In this document: in pieces, positions 41,706 to 48,805 of the stretch
Numbering within the stretch: position 1 is the first letter of the stretch
Layout of the letters: each line of letters starts with the position of its first letter
Notes under the pieces: model-generated
What the model was told of the DNA's origin: nothing
What the model saw: the letters and a program-made list of their open reading frames with translations, nothing else
The model's database searches: none
Assembly (NCBI RefSeq): GCF_006438875.1
Contig: NZ_RCZH01000002.1
Coordinates: forward strand, 35,855 to 99,854
Reading direction: 5' to 3'
Length of the DNA stretch: 64,000 bases
Source: Flavobacterium pectinovorum
Lineage (GTDB): Bacteria > Bacteroidota > Bacteroidia > Flavobacteriales > Flavobacteriaceae
Position numbers and translations under genes: made by a program

Positions 41706-43040
41706 TTATTTAATAAGAGTTTTTAGTTCGCCTTTTGATTTGATTAATGATACTTCCGCTATTTTATAATTTAAAACTGCTCTTGTATAATTATTTTGAG
41801 CTGAAAGTGATTCGTCTTCAGCATCCAATAAATCTGTTAATGATGCTAATCCCTGGAGATAATTATTTTTTGTATCGCTTAAGATTTCCTTAGCCAAATG
41901 CATATTTTCTCTTTGATTATTGATTGTTACAAGGTTATTATCAATATCAGCCATTGCATTTCTATAATCTAAATCAAGTGAAAGTTTGGTGTCTTTGATA
42001 TCTTCCTGAAGCGATCTGATACTTACATCAGCTTGTCTTACTCTTGAACGAGTTCCAAAACCTGTAAAAATCGGCACTTTTAAGTTCAATCCAATTCCTG
42101 AATAATCAGACCAATAAACACCTGAAGATGGTTTTTCGAACCAAGGAAATTCCGGACCCTGACCAATATAATTGTAACCTGCAGTCAAAGAAAGTGTAGG
42201 ATAATATTCTGCCTGAACAGATTTCTTTTTGAACACTAACAATTCTTCTTGTTTTTTCAAAAGCAAATATTCTGTTCTGTTTTCAACATTTGGAACTTCT
42301 GTTAATGCAGCAGGAACAACTTCAAATTCTTCTTTTGGCAATATAATTTGAGTTTCAATTGGCATACCCATATAAAACTTCAAAGCATTTTCCTGTAAAG
42401 TAATCTGATTTTTAATTTGTTGACGTTCTGTATCTATGTTTGACATTTTTACAACAATACGGTCTAAGTCAATTTTTTTAGCCAGACCATTGTCAAATTG
42501 TCCTTTTACGATATCACGAACTTTACTCGTGTTAACATAATTACTATCTAATAAAATTAATCTCTCGCGTTGTACATAAACCGAGTAATAGTTATTTGCA
42601 ACTCTTTCAATTACTTGTTCTTCCGTTAATTGACTGTTTATCTGATAAAATTCACGAGTAGATTTTGCAGCTCTTAATCCGGTAAATACTGCCTGATCAA
42701 ACAAAGCCTGAGTTAAAGAGATTCCGGCTCCTGATGTCCATTTTTGACCAAAAGTTGCCTGAATAGAAGTTCCCGGTTGTCCAAAACTTGCTCCGTCAAT
42801 TACACTTGTCTGTAAAATTGGATTGTACGTTAAATTTCCGTTTCCGGTAATTTGTGGTAAGGCTCTGGAGCGTATTTCCTGAATTTGGTACTCACTATTT
42901 TCTATCTCTAATTTTGCTTTCTTAGCATCGGCTTTATTCTCAAGCGCATAGATAAGAGCATCTTTTAGAGTTAACGTTTTGACTTGTGCGTTGGCAGACA
43001 AGCCAATTGTACACAAAAATATAAGAATTATTCTTTTCAT
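41706..43040 (-). CDS. TolC-family outer-membrane efflux protein
   Basis: 444 residues. Signal peptide (IILIFLCTIGLSANAQ). Two OEP repeats with long helices: TLKDALIYALENKADAKKAK at the start of the first, and the second ending in NYLQGLASLTDLLDAEDESL, LSAQNNYTRAVLNYKIAEVS. It forms the trimeric exit duct of the pump. Located directly after tetR (10 nt) and before the adaptor. Confidence 0.92.
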   Translation of the reverse strand: MKRIILIFLCTIGLSANAQVKTLTLKDALIYALENKADAKKAKLEIENSEYQIQEIRSRALPQITGNGNLTYNPILQTSVIDGASFGQPGTSIQATFGQKWTSGAGISLTQALFDQAVFTGLRAAKSTREFYQINSQLTEEQVIERVANNYYSVYVQRERLILLDSNYVNTSKVRDIVKGQFDNGLAKKIDLDRIVVKMSNIDTERQQIKNQITLQENALKFYMGMPIETQIILPKEEFEVVPAALTEVPNVENRTEYLLLKKQEELLVFKKKSVQAEYYPTLSLTAGYNYIGQGPEFPWFEKPSSGVYWSDYSGIGLNLKVPIFTGFGTRSRVRQADVSIRSLQEDIKDTKLSLDLDYRNAMADIDNNLVTINNQRENMHLAKEILSDTKNNYLQGLASLTDLLDAEDESLSAQNNYTRAVLNYKIAEVSLIKSKGELKTLIK

Positions 43041-43050
43041 AGATTGATGA

Positions 43051-43650
43051 TTAAATAGTAATTTTTTTAAGTTGCTTTTCTAGTTCAATTATTCCTTTTT
43101 CGGTTGCCATTGCTCTGGTGTGATATTCCAGCGCTTCTAATTCTATTTTTTGTGCTTCTCTCTCTGAAACAGTAGTTTCGTTGATATGAAAAATCAATGT
43201 GTAATAAAACTTGACATAGATATCTATATTTAAGTCCTTACGATACAAACCGTCACGGATTCCTTTTAGGATATTATCTTTAAAATAATGATTGCATTGC
43301 TCTATTTCATGTGTCATTACGTTGTGATAGATTTCAGGATAATGCTTTTTTAACTGATAAAGCGGTGAGGTATCTGTGGCGTTTTTAAACATATCACGAA
43401 ACGTTTCTCTGATTTCAAAATTTTCGTGAATTGCATTATAATCTTTTGCTACAATGGTATCGATAACTTCATGAACCTGTTTATGAACTGTAGATGTACT
43501 TTCTTCAATTAAAACTTCTTTGTTACAGAAATATTTGTAAATCGTTTTTTTAGAAATACACATTTCGCCTGCGATATCGTCCATCGTAACGCTTTTAAAA
43601 CCAAGTTTTAAAAATAACTCACTTGCTTTTGATATGATTTTTTCTTTCAT
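43051..43650 (-). CDS. TetR-family repressor of the efflux operon
   Basis: 199 residues from ATG 43650. An upstream ATG at 43662 lies only 10 nt from the -7 box, so the 43650 start is preferred. The N-terminal HTH is typical: ISKASELFLKLGFKSVTMDD, IAGEMCISKKTIYKYFCNKE. The ligand domain is all-helical. First gene of the operon tetR-tolC-adaptor-permease, so repression would be autoregulatory through the 28-bp site at 43684-43711. The same site occurs twice before the YceI gene. Confidence 0.9.
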   Translation of the reverse strand: MKEKIISKASELFLKLGFKSVTMDDIAGEMCISKKTIYKYFCNKEVLIEESTSTVHKQVHEVIDTIVAKDYNAIHENFEIRETFRDMFKNATDTSPLYQLKKHYPEIYHNVMTHEIEQCNHYFKDNILKGIRDGLYRKDLNIDIYVKFYYTLIFHINETTVSEREAQKIELEALEYHTRAMATEKGIIELEKQLKKITI

Positions 43651-43671
43651 TTTAACTTTCAAATTGCATTA

Positions 43672-43679
43672 CAAATATA
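43672..43679 (-). promoter_or_regulatory. -7 box of the tetR-efflux operon
   Basis: On the minus strand TATATTTG (matches TAnnTTTG). The TetR-type operator begins 5 bp upstream and covers the -33 zone. Confidence 0.6.
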
Positions 43680-43683
43680 CTTA

Positions 43684-43711
43684 GGAAACTAAAACCAAAA
43701 AAATAGTTTCT
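43684..43711. promoter_or_regulatory. TetR-type operator O1 (28 bp)
   Basis: GGAAACTA, 12 nt, TAGTTTCT: inverted repeat of the same length and arms as O2 and O3, with one mismatch in the last base. Confidence 0.7.
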
Positions 43712-43757
43712 GCGATATTTGTAATAATTTTACATTAATTTATTCTTCATGTAAGAT

Positions 43758-44279
43758 TTATATACTAAATTCAAGATTAGCGATAAGCTTAATATCTTTT
43801 CCTAAAGCTAAACCTCCATTATGATTAAATGAGTTATAATCTAAGCCAAAATCCTGACGTTTGATGTCTCCTTTAATTTCAAAAGCAACTTTTCTTTCTC
43901 CATTGTATGTGTTGATTCCAATAAACTCAGCATCAAGCTCAACCACTCTGGTAACATCTTTTATAGTAAGATCACCTTTAAAAAAATTGATGTTATTGTT
44001 TATCTTTTGAAATGAAGTCGATTTAAAACTAATAATCGGATGTTCATTTACATCAAAAAAATCCTGAAGCTGTAAATAAGTATCGATTTGCTGAAAACTA
44101 TCTTTTTTGTTATTGATATCTAATGAAAACTCTACAGATGCATCTTCAATTTCATTGTCTTCAATATTCACGTAGCCATCAAATTTATTAGTCGTTCCTC
44201 CCATATAAGCAATTATCGAATGTCTCATTTTAATTAAAACATCTGATTGGCTAGAATCTAAGGTCCATGTTGTTTTCAT
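43758..44279 (-). CDS. YceI-family (lipocalin-like) protein
   Basis: 173 residues. It starts TTWTLDSSQSDVLIKMRHSI, the usual YceI opening, with EDASVEFSLDINNKKDSF, HPIISFKSTSFQKI and GDLTIKDVTRVVELDAEFIG in the expected order, then RQDFGLDYNSFNHNGG near the C-terminus. No signal peptide, so probably cytosolic. The fold binds polyisoprenoids or amphiphiles in known members. Two 28-bp TetR-type operators flank its -7 box, so it likely belongs to the regulon of the neighbouring TetR. A polyprenyl synthase is divergent from it. Confidence 0.88.
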   Translation of the reverse strand: MKTTWTLDSSQSDVLIKMRHSIIAYMGGTTNKFDGYVNIEDNEIEDASVEFSLDINNKKDSFQQIDTYLQLQDFFDVNEHPIISFKSTSFQKINNNINFFKGDLTIKDVTRVVELDAEFIGINTYNGERKVAFEIKGDIKRQDFGLDYNSFNHNGGLALGKDIKLIANLEFSI

Positions 44280-44324
44280 AAATATCTGATTTAAGTGAGT
44301 TTAAAAATTATTAAAACTCGTTAC

Positions 44325-44352
44325 GGAAACTTTTACAGTGTTTAAAGTTTCC
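44325..44352. promoter_or_regulatory. TetR-type operator O2 (28 bp)
   Basis: GGAAACTTT, 10 nt, AAAGTTTCC: perfect 9-bp arms. Lies downstream of the yceI -7 box, in the leader region. Confidence 0.75.
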
Positions 44353-44363
44353 AAATAACGATG

Positions 44364-44371
44364 CAAATATA
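44364..44371 (-). promoter_or_regulatory. -7 box of the YceI gene
   Basis: Minus strand TATATTTG, placed between operators O2 and O3. The -33 zone falls inside O3. Confidence 0.6.
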
Positions 44372-44375
44372 GACA

Positions 44376-44403
44376 GGAAACTCTAAACACCAAAAAAGTT
44401 TCC
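44376..44403. promoter_or_regulatory. TetR-type operator O3 (28 bp)
   Basis: GGAAACT, 14 nt, AGTTTCC: perfect 7-bp arms, same total length as O1 and O2. Covers the -33 region of the YceI promoter. Confidence 0.75.
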
Positions 44404-44513
44404 GAGTTTTTTTAAAAATAATTTCAATTCCTTTAAAATGAGGGGATTTGCGGTCAATTTTAATGGAAACTCATCATTTAAATTTTAAAAAAGAAATAAT
44501 TAATAATGAATTG

Positions 44514-44521
44514 TATCTTTG
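44514..44521 (+). promoter_or_regulatory. -7 box of the polyprenyl synthase gene
   Basis: TATCTTTG (TAnnTTTG), 25 bp before the ATG at 44547. No clear -33 TTG at the ideal distance. Confidence 0.5.
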
Positions 44522-44546
44522 AGGCTCGCAATTCAGATTATATTTT

Positions 44547-45521
44547 ATGCACGATATTAGCCAATACCAGGATTTTTTTATAAATTATTTAGAAAAACAA
44601 AGCATCAGCAAAGAGCCTAAAAACCTTTACGCACCCATTGAATATATTTTGGGCCTTGGTGGAAAAAGAATGCGTCCTGTGCTAACTTTAATGACTTCAG
44701 AAGTTTTTGATACTGATTATAAAGTGGCTCTTCCGGCAGCAATGGCTGTCGAAGTTTTTCATAATTTCTCACTGGTTCACGATGATATTATGGATGATGC
44801 TCCTTTGCGCAGAGGGCAAGAAACTGTACATGAAAAATGGAATCTTAATACCGGAATTCTTTCGGGAGATGCAATGCTTATTTTGGCATATCAATATTTT
44901 GAACAATACGAACCAATCGTTTTTAGAGATTTGGCGAAGTTATTTAGCAAAACTGCTCTTGAAGTTTGCGAAGGACAGCAGTGGGATGTTGATTTTGAAA
45001 AGAGAAGTGATGTCACAATTCCGGAATATCTTAAAATGATCGAATATAAAACGGCAGTATTAGTTGCCGCTGCCATGAAAATGGGGGCAATTGTTGCTAA
45101 AACTACTGAAAAAGAGGCTGATTTAATTTATGATTTTGGATTAAATTTAGGTTTGGCTTTTCAACTTCAAGATGATTTTCTAGATGCTTTTGGTGATCCT
45201 GAAACTTTCGGAAAACAAGTTGGCGGAGACATTATCGAAAACAAAAAAACCTATTTATACCTGAAAGCCCGAGAATTTTCATCTGCTGAAAAAACTTCTG
45301 AATTAGAAGAGTTATTCAATTTGCAATTAGAAAATAATACAGCGAAAATAGAAACTGCAAAAGCAATTTTCAACGAATCCGGTGCCTCAAGCGCCACGCA
45401 AGAAGCAATAGAAATGTACACTTTTAAAGCTTTTGATACTTTAGAAAAAATGAATATTAACGCTGAAAAGAAAAATATCCTGAGAACATTTGGTGAGAAC
45501 TTAATGGGCAGAAAAGTTTAG
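44547..45521 (+). CDS. Trans-polyprenyl diphosphate synthase
   Basis: 324 residues. First Asp-rich motif in VHDDIMDDAPLRRG (Asp79, Asp80, Asp83), second in FQLQDDFLDAFGD. GGKRMRP (39-45) is also intact. It condenses isopentenyl diphosphate with an allylic primer, probably to make the side chain of menaquinone or the undecaprenyl precursor; the chain length cannot be read reliably. Own promoter at 44514. Followed by an inverted repeat that separates it from the convergent trehalase gene. Confidence 0.92.
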   Translation: MHDISQYQDFFINYLEKQSISKEPKNLYAPIEYILGLGGKRMRPVLTLMTSEVFDTDYKVALPAAMAVEVFHNFSLVHDDIMDDAPLRRGQETVHEKWNLNTGILSGDAMLILAYQYFEQYEPIVFRDLAKLFSKTALEVCEGQQWDVDFEKRSDVTIPEYLKMIEYKTAVLVAAAMKMGAIVAKTTEKEADLIYDFGLNLGLAFQLQDDFLDAFGDPETFGKQVGGDIIENKKTYLYLKAREFSSAEKTSELEELFNLQLENNTAKIETAKAIFNESGASSATQEAIEMYTFKAFDTLEKMNINAEKKNILRTFGENLMGRKV

Positions 45522-45523
45522 TT

Positions 45524-45604
45524 TTTTCGCCACGAATTACACTAATTGCACTAATTTAATTATAAAAAAGAATTCGCGGAGATTCGTGTAATTCGTGGCA
45601 AAAG
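45524..45604. repeat. CCACGAATT inverted repeat between convergent genes
   Basis: TTTTCGCCACGAATTACACTAA ... GATTCGTGTAATTCGTGGCAAAAG. Lies between the stops of the convergent polyprenyl synthase and trehalase genes, where it could act as a bidirectional terminator. Confidence 0.75.
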
Positions 45605-45638
45605 ATTTTTCCTTTATGGATAGTAAATCTAACAGGTT

Positions 45639-47504
45639 TTAAAATAATTCATCCGGATCGACTATATCTGATAATTTTTGTTTTAAATCATCTTCTAAAA
45701 TTGTCAATCCGTATTGATAAGAGGCGTTCATCCAACCGAAACCTTCTTCGGTTATATAATCAAACTCAGTTCCTACGTTTCCATATTCTGCAAAGATTTT
45801 GTGCGAACTGATAGACAAATCAAACTTCTCTGGAATAGTCCCGTTATAATCGACCGCATTTCTGGTAATCAGCCAAAGCCAGCGATATACCATTTCCTGA
45901 GCTTCTTCATTAAAATTATAATTGAGCAAACCTTCCCATAAAAGCATTTGATGCGGCGCCCATCCAAACGGGTAATCCCATTGCCTTATTGGTGCATTTT
46001 CATCTACATCAGCAATTGATTCTTTGGTACATCCTGCAATTCCACCTTTCATTTTAAATCTTGGCAATGTCTTTTTTACCAAAATTTCTGCTTGTTCCTG
46101 CGTACTTATTTTTGCCCAAAGCGGATAAAACGTTGGAGCAGCTTCAAAGAAATGCTGTTCTTCTGTCACAAAATTGTAATCCATATAACATCCGTATTCA
46201 CGATTCCAGCACATTTGATTGATTTTTTCTTTTCTGGAATCAGCTTTCGAAATCCAATATTCACTTGAATACGATTTATCTTCAAAATACTGAAATTCAT
46301 TTTTAAAGTACTTTTTAATCAAAAAAGCAATGTCTGTTTCGTATTTATAAAGTAAACTATTAATTGCCACCGTATTTAAATTGGCACAAATTCCGACCAA
46401 TCTATTGGTCGTGTCATGACCACTTTCGCGCATGCTGCGATCGTGAATAAAATACTTATCAAGTTCTTCGTCAACCACTTCTCTTTCGAGATATTTCTTT
46501 TCGAATTCACGTGTTGACAAATTGTACTTTGGCGCGTATTGCTCCAGAATATCATCAAAATGCCCTTCTTCAACTTCAAACGGAAGTCCGATTCCTTCGG
46601 CTTTATAGCGATTTAATCCATTTGCGGTAAGTCGTTTACCTTCTTCCATCCAAACGGTTTTGTATTCTTTTATAGCGGTTTTTAAATGTCGTTCTATCCA
46701 GAAAATATTAGGATTTGACTTTTCCAAAACATCTATAATAAGCGAAGTATAAAGCGGTGGTTGCGTTCGCGTTAAATAATAACTTCTGTTTGCGTTTAGA
46801 ATTTTTCCGTAATGATCAATTTGATATTTAAAGTTCTCCGCAATCCCTAAAGCAAGTTCAATTTTATCATCTATCAAAAGTCCTTTGGCAATAAAATAAC
46901 TGTCCCAACCGTACATTTCATTGAATCTTCCGCCCGGAACTACAAACGGAACTCCTGAAATTTCATTGTTTTTAATTTGAAGTGCCAAAGCTAAAATTCC
47001 CGGCTGCTTATTAAGTGACAAAACATACTCAGGTGAAATGTTTTTAGGCATTTGTACCACTTTTAACTTTGGAGTTGTAGCTTCTAATTTCTTGAAATAA
47101 TCAAAAACAATTTCGTCTCCAAAAGGAACATATAAATACGAAATAGCATTTTCGATCTTATTGTCTTCCAGAATTTTTTTTACGCCATTTGCATCAATTG
47201 TTCTTGTTAAACCTTTCCAATACAGGTTTTTTATTTTTCTTGAAATTCGTTTTACGGGATCTTCGGTAATTTCACTCAGATTGATTTCGGCAAATTCAGT
47301 GTTGTTTTTTTTAGCCAAAGCAAGTTCCTGCAATAAGTTCGAAAGCTGATAAGTTCCTTCAATAACTGCCGGATTCCCATCTTGATCGTACAACAGAAAT
47401 TTCTTTGGACCATTGTCATCAATCGTTATTTTTTTATCGCCATCAGTATCTTCCTGAGCCAATAATTTTTCGATGGTTTGGATTATATGTAATTTAAATT
47501 TCAT
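45639..47504 (-). CDS. Neutral-trehalase-like GH37 trehalase with an EF-hand-type loop
   Basis: 621 residues, no signal peptide, hence cytoplasmic. Both trehalase signatures are intact: PGGRFNEMYGWDSY (188-201) and QWDYPFGWAPHQ; also HDRSMRESGHDTTNR and EEGFGWMNASY. At residues 19-30 it has DTDGDKKITIDD followed by NGPK, an EF-hand-type loop at the place where fungal neutral trehalases carry their calcium-binding motif. It hydrolyses alpha,alpha-trehalose to glucose. It overlaps the MFS gene by 11 nt, in the operon receptor-permease-trehalase. Confidence 0.92.
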   Translation of the reverse strand: MKFKLHIIQTIEKLLAQEDTDGDKKITIDDNGPKKFLLYDQDGNPAVIEGTYQLSNLLQELALAKKNNTEFAEINLSEITEDPVKRISRKIKNLYWKGLTRTIDANGVKKILEDNKIENAISYLYVPFGDEIVFDYFKKLEATTPKLKVVQMPKNISPEYVLSLNKQPGILALALQIKNNEISGVPFVVPGGRFNEMYGWDSYFIAKGLLIDDKIELALGIAENFKYQIDHYGKILNANRSYYLTRTQPPLYTSLIIDVLEKSNPNIFWIERHLKTAIKEYKTVWMEEGKRLTANGLNRYKAEGIGLPFEVEEGHFDDILEQYAPKYNLSTREFEKKYLEREVVDEELDKYFIHDRSMRESGHDTTNRLVGICANLNTVAINSLLYKYETDIAFLIKKYFKNEFQYFEDKSYSSEYWISKADSRKEKINQMCWNREYGCYMDYNFVTEEQHFFEAAPTFYPLWAKISTQEQAEILVKKTLPRFKMKGGIAGCTKESIADVDENAPIRQWDYPFGWAPHQMLLWEGLLNYNFNEEAQEMVYRWLWLITRNAVDYNGTIPEKFDLSISSHKIFAEYGNVGTEFDYITEEGFGWMNASYQYGLTILEDDLKQKLSDIVDPDELF

Positions 47505-48714
47505 CTTTTGCAGTTATTTTTTTAAGAATAAAAAAGGATATTAATAATAAAGACATTGGAATTAAAGTAAAATAAAATGCGTTTTCCGGTCCTTCATTTT
47601 TAAACAGCCAACCTGTTATTCTGGAACCTAATGTTCCACCAAGAGCAGAAAAAATCACGATTAATCCCGTCATTGAACTTTGTAGATTTTTAGGCAAAGC
47701 ACTTAACACAATCGAATTTAATAATGGATAAATTGGTGCAATAAATAATCCGATCAAAGGAAATGCGAAACCAATTAAGGGAATATCTGAAAGCGTATTA
47801 ATATTCTTAACTTCTAATCCAACTGTTTTTGGAAGTACAAAAATGACTATCAACATCGCCGAAAAAATGCAGAAACTTAAAACCCAGATCCAATTGACTT
47901 TTTTAGTTACAATTCCCGCAATCATTCTCCCTATCGCTAATGAAATAGCCAGAATACTCGCCATCATAATGCTGATATTCTCGGGTAAATGAAGCACTTT
48001 TGTATTGAATGTAGGCAACCAGGAAAGGATTCCCTGTTCGATCATTACAAACAAAAAGACGCTAATTACAAAAATAACGGTAAGCAATTTTGCCATTAAT
48101 TTGAACATTTGCATGAAATCGTCTTTGAGATTGGCTCCTGCTGAAACTTCCGGTTCTTTGAATTTTACAAAAAATAAAAACAAAAATGACAGAAACGATA
48201 ATCCCGCTAAAAACCAATAAACATTCAACCATGAATTAGAATCTTCTTCATTATTAAAAGCCGGAAATAAAAAGTAAGCCAACGCAATCCCAACCATAAA
48301 AAAACCTTCGATACTGCTCATTAAAGCATTGTGTTCTTTTTTGGTTTCGGTCACTGTTCCTATTAACGAATAAACAGAAACTTTTATCAGGGCAAATGAA
48401 ACTCCAACAGTTGCAAAAAGAATTTTAGCATTGTCAAAAGAGTTTCCAAAATACATAGAAATACAAGCCAAAGTCACCAAACCCAAACCTATAAGCATCG
48501 ATTTTCTATAGCCTATTCTTGGTAAAAAAGAGGCTATAAAAAAGGATACAATAGCAATTGGCATGTCTTTGAAAGCTTCCAGAATACTAGCCTGAACTTC
48601 ATCTACTCCATAATTTCTTTGCGATTTTAAAATCACAATACCTACGCTATTCAATAGAATTGCGAAGACAAAATAATTGAGGTAAAGAGAGATTTTAATT
48701 CCTATGTTTTTCAT
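47494..48714 (-). CDS. MFS sugar permease of the trehalose-type operon
   Basis: 406 residues, about 12 membrane helices. It starts KNIGIKISLYLNYFVFAILL; the first loop carries LPRIGYRKSMLIGLG (MFS motif A variant). Operon position between a TonB-dependent receptor and a cytoplasmic trehalase suggests it carries trehalose or a related disaccharide over the inner membrane (inference). The start of the trehalase gene lies inside its last codons. Confidence 0.82.
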   Translation of the reverse strand: MKNIGIKISLYLNYFVFAILLNSVGIVILKSQRNYGVDEVQASILEAFKDMPIAIVSFFIASFLPRIGYRKSMLIGLGLVTLACISMYFGNSFDNAKILFATVGVSFALIKVSVYSLIGTVTETKKEHNALMSSIEGFFMVGIALAYFLFPAFNNEEDSNSWLNVYWFLAGLSFLSFLFLFFVKFKEPEVSAGANLKDDFMQMFKLMAKLLTVIFVISVFLFVMIEQGILSWLPTFNTKVLHLPENISIMMASILAISLAIGRMIAGIVTKKVNWIWVLSFCIFSAMLIVIFVLPKTVGLEVKNINTLSDIPLIGFAFPLIGLFIAPIYPLLNSIVLSALPKNLQSSMTGLIVIFSALGGTLGSRITGWLFKNEGPENAFYFTLIPMSLLLISFFILKKITAKDEI

Positions 48715-48805
48715 TTTTTGGATGTGATTTTCGTTGTGGTTACGGTGCGGAGACGCACTGCTGTGCGCCTCTACAATACCGTATCTATATTATATATTGA
48801 ATTTA

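Noticed and set aside
44707..45039. Plus-strand frame inside the polyprenyl synthase gene
   Set aside because: Frame-shifted shadow; the main frame has both Asp-rich motifs.
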